Below, piece by piece: positions 44,253 to 57,258 of a stretch of 64,000 bases of DNA. Source of the DNA: Phellopilus nigrolimitatus (lineage: Eukaryota > Basidiomycota > Agaricomycetes > Hymenochaetales > Hymenochaetaceae); the NCBI GenBank assembly GCA_021029095.1, contig JAJOHG010000019.1, positions 372,001 through 436,000 on the forward strand, in the 5' to 3' direction. How positions within the stretch are numbered: the first letter of the stretch is position 1; the number at the start of each line of letters is the position of its first letter. The notes beneath the pieces were generated by a model. The model was not told where the DNA came from. It saw only the letters and a program-made list of their open reading frames with translations, and searched no databases. The translations under genes and the position numbers were made by a program.

Positions 44253-45285
44253 ATGGCGAACCAACAGCAGCAGCAGCAAACAAAGCCGGGCGCGCAAGCC
44301 ATCATACACCCGACGCTCGTACCGGAGCTGCTCGGCTTCTCGCCGCAAATGCTGCTTGACGACATCATCAGCGCTGCCGCGGACGCGATCCTGCAGTGCT
44401 TGCAGGCGATGGAGCCGTTCATGCAGCGCTGGGCCGACTCGCGCGTGCAGAAGGGAGACGGACTAGGGAAAGACGCGGAAAGAAATGCGGAGTGGGATGG
44501 TCTCGAAGCCGTCGAGCAGGGCCTCGTCGCCTTTTCCACCCTCCTCGAATCTCACACCGATATTGCGTTCGACTTCTTCGAGGCGTGGAGCCTCCGCAAC
44601 ATCTTCGCACTCCCACCTGACGTTTCTGTTGTCGCGCCGCACCAGAAGAATCTAGACTTGAACACGCGCCCAGAGGAGGAGACAGATCTCATGACGGAGA
44701 TCGAGGAGCTTCGGCGGAAACTCGAGAACGTAAGTCCTAGTTCAACCTTCATCTCGCAGGATTTGTTTTGCGATGCGTTTTAATGTGCCTTTTTTAATTT
44801 TAATCTAGCAACGCCGCCTGAAACGTATGTACCAGAAGGCGCTCCGCATCTCGCGTCTCGGACGCGCACGCTCCGAGCGGCGCCTCGAGCGGCTCTCATA
44901 CCTCTCTGCTCCCGCTACTTCTTCCGACTCGGCCTCCGCGCTTGCCGCGCTCGCCTCCCTTCCACCTTCAGTGCTCGAGCTTTTCGAGGGTGCTGCGGCG
45001 CTGCCACACCTAGATGGGGCGGTTGCAGGCACTCTGCCGCTCGCAGATCCGAGCAAACGCCTGTGGGAGACGGGCCGTACAGGCTATATTAACTGGGCAG
45101 TAGGCCAGCTCATCGCAAAGTCCAAGCAGAGTGCGCCCGTCGGTGGCGGTAGCACAGCGGTGGGAAATGCAGTCGAACAGGCGGCGCGTGTTGCCGAGAC
45201 GCGCGACGTGAAGAACCTAGCACAGATAGTCTTGGCTGAGGAGGAACAGGAGCGTGCAGACGAGGACAGCATGGAGATTTCATGA
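44253..45285 (+). CDS. MTW1: Kinetochore protein Mis12/Mtw1
   Basis: Subunit of the MIS12 complex that links inner-kinetochore CENP proteins to the Ndc80 microtubule binder. I start at 44253 (MANQQQQQQTKPGAQ) because the family signature HPTLVPELLGFSPQMLLDDI follows about 15 residues later; an upstream in-frame ATG at 44142 would add 37 residues unlike the family. The Mis12 domain continues with ADAILQCLQAMEPFMQRWAD, GLVAFSTLLESHTDIAFDFF and EAWSLRNIFALPP. A coiled-coil (ETDLMTEIEELRRKLEN) crosses the single intron (GTAAGT at 44730 to CTAG near 44809) into QRRLKRMYQKALRIS. The tail is acidic, ending EDSMEIS. About 315 residues, normal for the family. It is convergent with FKS1. Confidence 0.85.
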
Positions 45286-45837
45286 TCTACGCGCAGCTTC
45301 ATTTGTACTTTTTCTCCTAATCATTGTCTTTGATACCTTAATCTGTACGTTTTACCATGTAACATTGAATAGTCCTCAGGTGTGGTGTACAAAAAGCATC
45401 ACTGTACAATCGCCTCGACGAGATTCTAGATAGATCGTAAAAGTCCAAAGAAGTCATCATCAAGAAGCACCTAGTCGTAAACCATCCAACCAATGCAAAC
45501 ATTTCATCATAATATTACATTACATTGCTTGCTCTGAATGTCCCAGGGGCGGCTCGCGCAGTAACAGAGAACTGGAGGCAAAAGGGTGATTGGTCAAAGG
45601 AATAGGGAAGGGAGGGGAAGCGTTCAAGCTGTGGCGCGAAGAGACAGTCAATGAGAAGGCATCCGACAAACGAGAGCCGAGAAATTGAAGCGAGATATAA
45701 ATGTCCGTTCATTAATTTTGAGGGATGGGTATATTAAATAGCGGCAGCAGGCAGCGAGTAATAGCAGTACTGGGGATGAAGTGTCCGTGCCAAGAGTCCA
45801 TCTTGTGCATATGCAGGCAGGGGTGCGTGATGCGTGA
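45286..45837. other. Convergent 3' flanks of MTW1 and FKS1
   Basis: A 550-bp stretch between two stop codons, holding both 3' UTRs. No gene or RNA found. Confidence 0.45.
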
Positions 45838-48800
45838 TTATATTGTTTGACATATCGAACAGTTCTCGTTGATGACATGGCTGAAGATCGCAGCTTCAGG
45901 AGAGAAGATCGAATTAGTGAGATATATGCGATCAGATCATAGTAATACTCACGCAGTGCGATCAGTGCAACAAAGATAGCGAGCACGAGGACGAACACGA
46001 TCCCGTATTTGAAGACGATCTGTCGCCGTTGCCGTTTCTGCTTGAGCGAATACAGCGGCGCGCGGATTTGGCGCGAGGGCCGCAACCAGACTGAATCATC
46101 GAGATCAGTATAGTACAGAAAGACTCGCGAATAAAAATACGTACAAAGTATGGTCGCGTGCAAGCGGTCGATGTACGGGACCAGCAATGGGGGTGTGAGC
46201 AGGAAAAGGATGAAATGGCCAAGCAGAATGTCGGAGCTCCAGAGAGAAAGCTCAATGACCTTGACGACAAATTCACGCGCGGGCTGGCTCATGGCGTGCG
46301 TGCCAAGACCGCGGCCGTACCACTTGCCCGTCCACCAAGCACGATTTGTCTCGTCATGCTTGAACTCGCGCGAGAGGAACACCGAGATGAGGATTTTGTG
46401 GATTGCGCGCTCAATGAAGATGACGGCAATCATGCCGATGACAGCGTGCGACGCGTCCCACAGCTCTAAGAACCACTGCAATATCAACGTTAGTCTAATT
46501 CAAAAAGAAGATCGAGAATAAGAGATCGGCGGTGGACTTACGAGGAACTCGAAGAATCCGACCATGCCGATGAGCGCGAAAACATGCGCAATGAATGCAA
46601 TGACCGATCCAAACTTCGGAACAACTGTATCTAACATCGGGCCTAAGAACAACGAAATCAAGAAGAGCACCAATAGAACCGCGGCGTTCCAGACGATCGG
46701 ACCCAATGAGACGACAGCGATACGAACGAGGGGGCTCGCGTTCGTCTTGCCGGTGACTTGTGGGAAAGACTTCACAAACAAATACGCGACAACGAACAGA
46801 ATTGCCATGCAGGTCGGTAATACGATCTCAGAGAGGAGGATCGCGCGCCAAGGCGCACGCGGCGAGTCTCCACCCGAAGACTTGTCAGTAGGCTGACCCA
46901 ATTTCTTCCGTTTGTAGCCCGTGATCATCGTACGTGACAGTCTGCAGTAGCCAATCCATGCATTCTTGTGCGCGCGCGCATTGCCACGCGACATCCAGCG
47001 CAGGTATTCCCTATAGTCGATGATAAAGTCCGCGAACGAGAACTGGTGCGGGTTGAAGATGAACGGTGACAAACAGAGCGCGAGGGTCGTAATCCAGAAG
47101 TAGATAAGGTGCGGAATCCACAGCGTCATTGTGACATACAACAGCATGATCAGCGTGCGCATACCAAGGTAGATACTTGGCCCAGCGAAGCGCGAGTAGA
47201 GCGTACTGAAGTTGGCTCGCGATGTCGCAAATCCACGACCTGTCGCAATGTACCGAGCGCCACCATAATTGAGATTACTCAGAATCGAGTGACAATAGAT
47301 TTGCGTTGAGAAGATTTCGAAGATCGGCGACAGCGAGCAGAAGTGTTTCGTCAGACGGATGATCGCACGAGCGGTACCGCGCTCGACGAGTTCTAGGAAA
47401 GTATGACTATCAGCTTTGCAATCTTTTTAAAACCATCAAAGAATCTCCAAACGTACCCTGCAAGAAGAGAGGCATGAAGGCGATCATGAACACTAAGAAT
47501 ATACTATAGATGCAACGCTTGATCCAATCGAAAATCGGGGACAGATTGTAGCAACCCGATTGGTTGGCAATAAACTGGCCGGCCTTGTTGTACTTGCAAA
47601 TCGTCAATTGGCTGTTCAGCGTCCCAAGGAACACCACTGCGCACCACACTCAGTAAACTTGAGTAATTAGGTTTGACATAAAAATATAACTTACTGGTCA
47701 CGATGAATACTTGCACCGACAAGATAACGAGGATGTTGTTGATGTGGAATCCAGGGTGGCCATAGTAAAACGTCATGAAGCGGTCGATGGGGAGCTGCGT
47801 GCCGAGGTAGTAGTATTCGCGACTGAGCATCTGCTCGCCCATACCGTTGCCGAGCTTAGTCTGGAAGTTCAGGATAGTACCGAATCCGAGATCTCTGCCC
47901 TTCCCGCACTGGTAATACTCCGTGTGCTTGATCTTCCCACCGCGCCCAAACGCAGTCATACCGGCGAAGATGTCCTCGTTCAGGTGAAGACCCTTCTGCG
48001 CTTTAGAAACACCGCCGCGCGTGTTCATGAATATGCCGTTGAGGAAATCTGGGTGGCCGTAGTGCAGCTTTCCGCCGATCCATGAGAGCGCGCGGGCGGC
48101 GAGCGTGCCGAACGTCTGCTCCTTGCCTGCGGCGATGTCGCCGAGCACACCAATGTTCTCTGAGAAAATGTACTCGCGCGCACCGACGATCGCAACGGGG
48201 GCTTTCTTGAATTCCTGGTGGCCCCACTGAGCATACGGGCTCTGGTTCGACACCGCGTACTCCTCGAACTCCGAGAGGACGTTCCGGATCTTCAGGCACT
48301 CCTCGAGGTAGTTGTCCTGGTTCGCATCGATGAGCTGCAGGTACTCCCCGCGGTAGAAGATAATTGCATGGTTCTGATTGTCCGATTTGCCGTCGCCGAG
48401 AATGGGGTTGCCCGGAAGCTCGATGCGGAATTTCGGTCGACGCCGCCCTGTCTCGGGGATGAATTCGGAGTGTCCGTCAATAAGCGCAGAGAATAGACGC
48501 GGCTCGCCGCCCTCGCGCTTCGACGGTTCATCGTCGAGGTACGCAATGTTCAGGTCAGGATATGCCCGTAGCAGAAACTCCGCGTTCTCGCGCTCGACAG
48601 GGTTGAACTTCGAGTAGCGCTGCATTGAGACGACGAACTTGAACTTACGTCGCGCCATGCGCTCGAGCTCACGTTCGAGCCGGTCCGTATTCCCACCGAA
48701 CAGCTGCACGACCTCCGGATTCTCGACACGGTACAGCAGCTTAATCGCCTTCGCGTAGTTCATCATGCCTGACACCGTGCGGTAGAGCGTCTGTGCGCGG

Positions 48801-51800
48801 AGTGACGCCCATATGCGCGTGCGCAAAGTGAACTCGGGTGCGGAACTCTTAAAGCCGATGCAGTAGAACGGAAGGTCATCCACCGTCTTTGCGCTGCCGC
48901 CCTTTTCGTCCGACCCACCGAATGGGTTCTGCCCGTTGAACATGTTCGACTCCTCCGCGAGAATCTTGGTGTCCTTGACGAAATTGTCCCACTCGATCGG
49001 GTGTAGCTGCTTAAGGTACTCGAGTAGCGTGACGCGCGTGTGCTGGTCCTCCTCCTTAATAATCTCACGCAGCGACAAGAGAATCTTCTCCGAGTAATGC
49101 GGGGTCAAGACTGTGAACGTCGGCATGGCGTCCACAGGGAGCGCCTCGGGAATTGTCGTCGTCAGTGACTGCGCGAAGAACGAGATGCGGCGCTCAGCCT
49201 CGCTGCCGTGGGGGAAGAACTCGCCCTTGAAGCCGCGATCACCCTGCGACATGAAGAACGCCGGGGCGCGAAGAGCACGCCTACCGGCGTCGCCGTCCGT
49301 TGCTACCTTGATGATACAGCAGGTTCTGGACATGGTCAATTGAGAGAAGGTGCTCGCGATACATCGAAATGATAATTGCGTTCCAGATCTGGGAAACGAG
49401 CACCTTCGGCTTGTACTTGACCTCCATATCTGCCGTCGCAAGAAGCTTCGCATAGATGCGCTTTGGAAGGCGCGTGAAGATCTCGCGCCACGGTGTCCAA
49501 ATCGAAAGTCCAAGCACAAACGACCGCGCAATACTAATGACTGTGCTCCAGATGACATACCATAAGAAAGTGTCGAGGAAGAACAGAACGAGGTCCATGA
49601 TGAACATTATCGTAAGAGTAAATGCCGCCTGGTTCCTGCAAAGCCCATTACCAAAGAATCTGTCGTTGCACCCTTGTATCTTCATGCCTACCATCACGCG
49701 GATTGGGTCGCGGAATGATTGCGTCAGGAAAAAGTACGACTCCGTAAACTTGCAACCGAAGACTAAGACCCATAGCATAACTGAGCCGAACCGGGAGCTG
49801 CGCGCGAGCGCAGGGTAGCTCGCGGTAAACGTCTGGCTAGCGAGGTATTTGCGCGCCTTGCCCGCAACGCGGTCCCCGAACATGCGCCCGGAGGGCATGA
49901 TACCGAAGAGCAGCGTCGCAACGACCGAGATGAAGAACTGAACGATGCCGATGATGAGCGGAACATTGCTTGACGAGTTTGGATTGTCGAAGAATGCGAC
50001 GTAAAATGTTGGACCGGCTGTGAGCGCCAAGGTGATGCTAAGGAAGAGCAGACGCCTAGTCAGATGCGAAGTGTTGTTCCATGTCGTCGGAATATACGAG
50101 AACTCCGCCAGTGTAGCGGCAATCATGATGACTGTAGATACTGCACCACCGAGCGCTGTTGCTGACCATGCCATAGCTGGCGTCGGATTAGGTTGGCCGG
50201 GAAACGTATATATTGTCGGGGCGTTGAAAGCCGTGTAGTACCAATAGAACGAGATGTGAATAACCCATATACGATTGAAGTTCACCAGAAGATGGAAGAA
50301 TGAACGTTTCTCGGAGTAGGTCTTAAAGAACGCGCGATTCCAGTCTATCCTATCGAACTTCATGAAACGCTGAGCGGGGGCTAGGTCCACAAGTCGGGTC
50401 TGAAAGTACGTTAGAACCTTGGATCTCTTTAACAAGAAGCCAAACATGGACGCCTACCTTGTCAGTCAGAACGATGCGCGCAATTCCTTCCGGATACCAA
50501 AAAAGTTGATTAATGTCGTCATACCCGATAATTTGGTCGTGGTCCTTTTCGCGCCTAATGAAGCGACCGTCGACGAGCTCATAACCCTGGTCACGAATGA
50601 AGCGATACAACGGCTTGATGACTGCCCGCAGGTAAAGACCCTCAGGAACAGGCTGCTCGCGATTTTGACACTCGGGCGAACGATAGTAGTCGTCTGCGCA
50701 CTTGAATATAAAGCAAAGGCATTCCGGGCAAAAGCGTACTTGGGCTGCCTCGCCCCAGCAGAGAAGGTACAACGCGACTTGACGTAGACGGTCGTACTGA
50801 GTCATGTTGTGCATAGCCTGGCGCCAACGATCGAGCGCTGCATTGAGGCTTTTTTCCGCGCCCGCATGCGAGGTTGTGCCCTTCTTCGTAGACTTGGAGC
50901 GCAAGCGCTGCAGCCCGGGGTTCTGCGTCTGGCCAACGGCATCATCGAGGTCGAGCTGGGCGGCGAAGTACCATTTGCGGTAGTTGGCGTGCCAGCCGCC
51001 GATATAGTCTGCATGTAGTGTGAGCAGTGCTTGATCGGGCGGCATGCGCGACGCGCGGCTGTCGAGTTGCTGCATGAGGAAATCGAACATGTTGCGCATA
51101 GAGTCCCGCTGAAATCCGAATTTGTGCGCAAGATCAAGGAAGACGTCCTCAATCTCCTCCTTGGAGAGCGGGATGGAGCGATCAGCAGACCATGCCGGAT
51201 ACGGCTCGCGCACACCCGGCGGAGCGCCATACTCGCCGTAAGAGGGAGTGTCGGTGCCCATCCGGGAGCCGGGCATGAGAGATTCGGCAGAAGGTTCATG
51301 GTCGTAGCGTTGCCCGTACACGTCGACCTCGGAGTCGGTATCGCCATCCTGGCGAGGATGTGCTGGATACAAAAATATGCGGTCAGAAATAGCCACAATG
51401 AGAATGTGAAAGGGTCAGGGGAAGTGGAAATTATCAAGTGCCAAGCGGCCGCATATGTCAAGGCACGTGCACAAGCGCTATCAAGGACTCGACGACATCC
51501 AGAGCACAGCACGCCAACGTAGAACTGCGCAGGCCCAACCCGACACAAACGCCGCACCGCATACCCCTTTCAAACCTCCGAAGCCCCGACTAAATGCGAA
51601 TCGAACGGATGTGGCACTCACGATACGGCTCGTAGCCTGGCTGGTCATAGTACTGCTCGCCGTACGCGGGGTTGGTTGCGTCAATTTCAGAGGCGAACGT
51701 GTTCCTGCGCGATGGATATTCGCCGACGTCGCTCGAGCTCTCGTAGAAGCGCTGTTGCGCGTCGGGGTTGTGGAACGGGTTGGAATTGCGCGCGTCGGGG

Positions 51801-51850
51801 TGCGTATACACGGGCTCGGGGGCGCGTGGCCCACCCGGTCGTGCGGTCAT
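45838..51850 (-). CDS. FKS1: 1,3-beta-glucan synthase catalytic subunit
   Basis: Plasma-membrane GT48 enzyme that polymerises cell-wall 1,3-beta-glucan from UDP-glucose and is regulated by Rho1; the family is the target of echinocandins. The ATG at 51850 gives [15 protein letters not shown]. The N-terminal FKS1 domain shows [19 protein letters not shown] and [20 protein letters not shown] (51396-50350). A first membrane cluster (about 50450-49530) is followed by the cytosolic catalytic region (49340-47700): [30 protein letters not shown] [54 protein letters not shown] and [21 protein letters not shown] second membrane cluster (47650-45950) and a short last exon ([13 protein letters not shown]) end at 45838. 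Ten or so introns; roughly 1,770 residues, normal for the family. The position of the last exon is the least certain part. Confidence 0.92.
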
Positions 51851-52995
51851 CGCTGGTGGAGGATACGGGAGACGGTGGAGGACCGTGCACGACGGAGGCT
51901 AGGAATCGTGTCGTCAATAGATGCCGAAAGAGGACGATGCGTAATAGTGTAGTGGCCGCGCTTGTCGTCTAGAGGTCGTGAGCGTCGTCGTGCGCGGCGT
52001 GCAGGGCGATATTGAGCGGCGGCGACGGTGACGGCGACGACAGGGTGGGTGGAGGACCAAGGCGGAGACAGCGAACGACGCTGGGCGTACACCGCATGTG
52101 CATCATGAGAAACTGCCTCATCATGGGAAACTGTTTGTTTGGCCCCGGTGGCGTGAAGATCAGCTTTACTCAGCGGCCGGCGCGCGGCTGACACCCACCC
52201 GCTTTTCCCATTCTCTCTTTTCTTCAATTTTTCTATTGAGCAGAAAAATAGCTGGCTATCGAATGTAGGCCGCCAGTGTTTTTTTGGAATTTTATCTCCA
52301 GCTTTTCTGGACGTACAATGCGAAGTCAAACCGTCGTAAACGTACACGCACGTCCTCACAGACTTTCACGTCATTTATCTCGAATTCTCCATTTGCATCT
52401 TCGGATCCCAAGCGAACTACGGAAACAAAAATATCACACTAACCGGATTACTCATGATACATTGATAGACTCCACCAAGTTTGAACATGGCCTCTCTCAT
52501 CGTCATGAAACCAGTCAAGACTATCGGCGGCACGATGATCCCTCCGAACCTATCGTGAAACCCGAACAATTCCAGTGCAACGCCGCTAATTCCTCTGAAT
52601 TAACCATTTGCGAGTTCTGGGGACTGGCAGCGCATTGAGTCTATCTCAGAATGGGTGTGCATTTTTGAATGAGTGTACAGCTGACTTGGACTACTCCAAC
52701 TTGAAGCAAATCACTCCATGCGCAGTTGAAAGAGAGCCCGAACCGAACGACGTATCTATACCAATTCAATTCATTATTCCTGCACAAGCTTTTTATAGCA
52801 CGAAGTCTAAGTACGTCTGCATCGTCATCGTCGTACGCATATCCATATACAGGAAAGCATGTCGTTACAGAGCTCCTCCTCTCTCCCACCCGAATACAGG
52901 ATGTTACATGTAAATACAGATAACATACATGATACATATCACATCAACACAACACGTCTTCAATAAATCCAGTCCAAGTCGGTCCCTATTGTAGG
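51851..52995. other. Intergenic region upstream of FKS1
   Basis: A 1.15-kb stretch with the FKS1 promoter and the 3' flank of the small secreted protein gene. I see no further gene and no convincing TATA for FKS1. Confidence 0.4.
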
Positions 52996-53292
52996 TCACG
53001 GATGTGCGCGTCCCCGACGCATGTACCGCCCGCGCGGTCTGCTCGCGCGCGCATGAGTATTTGATCCGGAGTCGGTGGCGGAAGAGAATGCATCCCACGC
53101 CCCACGTAGTGTTGCGCGCCAACCGCGGTGCGAGGTAGGGAGGGGCGGTGCAGCGACTGGTGCGGGCGCAAGAGAGTCGCCATGTGCGGCCTGCTGGACT
53201 TGCAGCGGCGGGTGCGATGCGGCGCTCGCGAGTGTGCCAGCGAACGCAAAAAGGAGGGCGAGTAAGAGGACAAGGCGGAGCGGGGGCAGCAT
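52996..53292 (-). CDS. Small secreted protein, 98 residues
   Basis: Not recognised. The ATG at 53292 begins MLPPLRLVLLLALLFAFAG and is followed by TLASAASHPP, a textbook signal peptide with likely cleavage after Ala-Ser-Ala. The mature part, about 75 residues, is Pro/Ala-rich at first (SLAPAPVAAPPLP), then basic (HRGWRATLRGAWDAF, and a tail with SRPRGRYMRRGRAHP). It has no cysteines after the signal, no intron and no CAAX end, so neither a disulphide-rich effector nor a lipidated pheromone precursor. The basic pairs near the end could be Kex2-type cleavage sites. A TATA sits at about 53433-53440, 145 bp upstream. Short and single-exon, so modest confidence. Confidence 0.5.
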   Translation of the reverse strand: MLPPLRLVLLLALLFAFAGTLASAASHPPLQVQQAAHGDSLAPAPVAAPPLPTSHRGWRATLRGAWDAFSSATDSGSNTHARASRPRGRYMRRGRAHP

Positions 53293-53432
53293 GGCTGAAG
53301 GGTGGCGGGCTTTCTCGAATGACGATGATGAGACGGCGTTCAGCGGCGATCGACTAGCTTGCGCTATGAGCCCAAACCATCCACGACGGGAAAATAAGAG
53401 TGAACAAAACACACCTGAATGAAGACCTGCTA

Positions 53433-53440
53433 TATACTGA
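53433..53440 (-). promoter_or_regulatory. TATA box of the small secreted protein gene
   Basis: Minus-strand GTATATAG about 145 bp upstream of the ATG at 53292. A second, stronger TATA (CTATATAAAGG, about 53687-53699) lies 400 bp upstream and also faces this gene. A spliced leader between them is possible. Confidence 0.4.
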
Positions 53441-54446
53441 CTGTATAAATCCCTATTAACTCCACCGGTACCGGACGCGGAACTCCTTTAAGCGTAAAGG
53501 TCCCAAAGTCCAAGGAGACGTGGCGACGTCGGTTCTTCTGTTTGGGGCTTGCACAGCTTATGACGAGCAGGGACAACCTTGAGGACCTTGAGGGCGGTTG
53601 AGGATGCTGAGGGAGGGAGGAGACGGCGACAAAGAGACGGAGACGCGGAGACGGGTGCAACGATTATAAAAAGCGCAGTCCGAGCCGCCTTTATATAGCC
53701 TCGGCCTTACTCGTAGAGGGGGCCGTTCGAAACGAGTCCATCCGACCGCAACGTGTCAGCCTGTCGTCTACGAGATGAAAGAAACCCAGAACCAAGAACG
53801 GTTCCCGTAGAGCATTACGAAAAGATGAAGGCGGTGTAGGCGTGTAGTGACCGTGCGCAGCATGTCCGAGCCTTCCGCTGGGTGCCTAGATCAAACAGAT
53901 TTTCCACAAGTAAAAAGAAAGTAAATTTCATAAATTCCTTCGACGAGGCGATTGGCCACATCGTCCCTTTTCTCTTCTCGAGTGCCCGAAAAAAGAATGA
54001 GTGCGTACGTCGCGAGAGGCGCAGAGCGGCGTGTTCTGCGGCACCGTGAGAGCCATGTGCGAGGTTCATTGCCTCACGTGATTCCGACGCGTCGGATGCG
54101 AGGCGTTCGTGGCATCGTGGAGTATCGAATGCACTTGTTCCGTGTGTGCAATTAAACCGATAAAGAATACCGAAGCGGATTCGCAGAAAGTATCACAGTT
54201 TGTTTGTTACTTAATTTAAAAAGGAGGGAACAAGGTTGTCTCAGACCTAAAAGACACAGATTCTAATCTGGATTCCCGCAGTCCAGAGACAAATAATCTA
54301 AAAATAAGTGTAACCAAAGTTCAAATAAAGTTCTCGTGAGTGGTGCGATGCGCAAGCCGCACTTTGTTTTCCCAGTTTTTCTACATCGAAAGAAGAAATT
54401 CCGTTATGATAAGAACAGTTAAATCCTCGGCGACGCCATGTGCTAG
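53441..54446. other. Intergenic region
   Basis: Holds the promoters of the small secreted protein gene and the 3' end of the permease gene. Open frames here are short; the one at 53430-53660 begins at TTG. No gene called. Confidence 0.4.
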
Positions 54447-56688
54447 TCAAAACTTCTCAGACGCAGACTTCCTATCCTCCTCTTTCTCTTCCGGAGCTAT
54501 CCGCTCTCCTGAATCAGCGTCAATCGTCCTCACCGGCCCGTGGAAGTGCATCCGTCCCCAGACGACCCACGCAAGTACAGTGAGGACGAGGAGCGCGCCG
54601 ATGGCGACGACGGCGTAGTTCATATTCTGTGCATTTGTTGGGTGTGCAGTCGGGAGGATGAACAGTATGCAGACGAGGACGGTAAACTGCATACACACAT
54701 ACCAAACATACATACATGCTCAGTAAACTGTGGCAATGTGGAATCCAGAAATATATGGCACGTACGAGGAAGCTCGCGCAGTTGATCGACCACGACCATG
54801 CGCCGAGGTGGAAAGGACCACGCTCGGTCATTCTGGATTCACAATGAGAAAATACCAAGTGTCTACCTGTCAGTCGCTTCGTTTATTACATTACGGACTT
54901 ACTGCTTACGATGAAGGCCAGAAAACGCGGATGATGATCGGCTGCAGATAGCTCAGCATTACTGACACTGCTGCCGAGGAAAGTATGGCGTTGAACTATC
55001 TCCGAGCCAAGGAATGAGTATCAGTTTCTCTTGAGAGGCGAGATACGTATCAAATACCCACCGCGACAGTACTCCCGATGTATGCACAAGATATTACGCA
55101 TCCTAAAACTACGCTCACCCATACACCGACATATGGCGCCTGGCCGTTATTCAGTTTCATAAACTGACCCCTCACGCACTTCGGAACCGCGCCGTCCCGG
55201 GCGAGAGCATACAGCAGCCGCGAGCTTGCTGTGAATGCTGTCGCCGCTGCCATGCCCTGGGCGAGGCCCACAACGACTAGACATAGTAGCGCCAGTCTCG
55301 TACCCACAGCGTCAACGAAGAGCTGAGAGATGGGGAGCGCGAGAGAGGTGGATTCGATGGCCGGAATACTTTGGACAGAGTACAGGAGAGCAAGCATGTA
55401 AGCGAGCCCGACGAGCCATGAGCCGATAATAGAGGTAACTATCCCCAAAGGTGCAAGAAGCTCCGCTCGTGTGGCTTCTTCTGCAACTTGCGCAGCGGTT
55501 TCGCAGCCTTCAAGGGAGTAGATGGCCTATAGGAAATGGTGGATCGATCGAGTGAAGGTATAGAAATGATGGTAACTTTGCAAACCTGTAGAAACCCTAA
55601 AAGAACCACAAAGCCTTTGGACTCCCAGCCGGTAAAGCTGCATATCGATATCATTAGTCCTGAAAATAGTTAAATGGCATCAATAGGAAAACTCACTTCT
55701 CAAAATCAGTGAACACAAACTCGGCGGAGTTCTTTCAGAGTCCCTGTCATTAGCATATGCTTCTACACGAATCTAGAAGAGAAAAACCTCAGAGACATAC
55801 CAGCACAGGCGCCTTCACGAGAAGAGTTACGACGAGTACAACCGTGCCTCCGAGTGTCCACCACACGTTGAACGCGCTCATGCGCCCAATTGCCTTCGTA
55901 CCGACGGTGTTGATGACCCCGGAGAAGACGTTCACGCCCCAAGCGACTGCGGCGATCTCGACACGTGTCAGTGTCCGACCCGAACCCACCTCTGCGAGAG
56001 AAGCGATATAGAGTGCGGTACTATAGAAAAAAGATTTAGATCTTCAGACGTTCACGAATCGAGATTTACCTGAGGTTTCCGGACGTCCCAGTGAAAATCA
56101 TGGCCACGGTATATAACCATCCTGTGCAAACTTAGAGATTGAAATAAATCACTTCATTGCAAGCCAGAGCAATGCTCGTACATCCAATAAAGGCAAAGTC
56201 AGGTTTCATCCTTGACACCCAGTAGTAGAGTCCACCGTTCGTCGGGCTATGCATACATATCAGATACATCCCCAGCATTCAAGCTTTAAGGAAGACGCAC
56301 TAGGCGCTGCAGATCTCGGCGAGAGACATGGCAATTAGGAGCATGAAGAAGCTGCAAATCTGAGCGTTTATAAAGCCAAGCCAAGCAGGCACAAGTCAAT
56401 TTAACATAGCAAGTGCCATTCAGACCGACAAGTGGTGCCCGATTAAACACGTACATTCCAGCCCCAGAAGAGCCCTAGCGGCCCACCGGAAAAGAGACCT
56501 GTCTGGAACGCGCTGCTCATGCCCGTAAGGATGCCAATCGCGCAGAACTGACATCCCAAGCACGCCGAAAAGCGACATGTCGCGCTTAAACTCGGCTTGT
56601 AACCCAACTCCGCGAGTCGCTGATCAGAGGCGGAGAGTTCGGGCTCCTCAACCCGAGGAAGAACAGCGATGTCGACTGAGGCAGCCAT
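54447..56688 (-). CDS. Amino-acid/GABA-type permease (APC superfamily)
   Basis: Membrane transporter of amino acids, GABA or related amines, about 12 spans. The ATG at 56688 (MAASVDIAVLPRVEEPELSA) is the first in frame. The cytosolic N-terminus ends RLAELGYKPSL, close to the usual D..L..LGY..EL..R signature. Span 1 carries AIGILTGMSSAF and GGPLGLFWGW, matching the family's S...S....G...GGP..L..GW motif. An exon near 56300-56200 shows SLAEICSAYPTNGGLYYWVS (the substrate-site region). Later parts read EVGSGRTLTRVEIAAVAWG, GFVVLLGFLQ, AIYSLEGCETAAQVAEE, ATAFTASSRLLYALARDGAV and PYVGVWVSVVLGC. The end is a hydrophilic tail (APEEKEEDRKSASEKF). Many short introns; about 530 residues. Substrate unproven. 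Divergent from NOSIP. Confidence 0.85.
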
Positions 56689-57258
56689 TGCGAGTTCCAC
56701 CACGAAGACAGAAGGAGAGATGACTATGACTAGAAAGCGCCCATTCCAATGATTGATGTATTGCTTATAATGATCGACTCGTACTTATCGGTGTCTTTTG
56801 TGATAAGGATAAAACTCTGTAGACCTTGCGCGTGGCCGAGGAATTGAATAGACGAGAAACGGGTCGGAGATGATATGTGTTTATCTCAACCCCGGAGAAA
56901 CTTATTGGGGTCACAATGTCATCAATCGAGAATTGCGAGTGCCTTGGAACAAAGAAACCGACAAACCGACAAAAGATATTTCAATGACCTAACGTAAGTA
57001 ATACAATCAATGCAACAGTGATCTCTCACCGTGCATAAAAAGTATAACCACTGCAGTCACTAATTTCAGATTCGCCGCGCACTGGCGATGGTTGAATTTG
57101 CAAAGGACGCGTATTCGTTGTACATGTACCGAAAGGACAGACGTGCTGAGTCTTGTTTACCCTTACCATTACATAAGCGCTGTACAACACCAGTCTCGGA
57201 ATCGCCGTCATTCGGCTCTCAAATACTCTGACTGGATCATCCGGTCTGACGAGCTCTC
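56689..57258. promoter_or_regulatory. Divergent promoter region permease / NOSIP
   Basis: A 570-bp region between two outward-facing start codons. No strong TATA near NOSIP. AT-rich toward the permease. Confidence 0.35.

Noticed and set aside
53430..53660. 76-codon minus-strand frame 30 bp after a strong TATA
   Set aside because: Its first codon is TTG and no ATG fits. More likely an untranslated leader of the small secreted protein gene.
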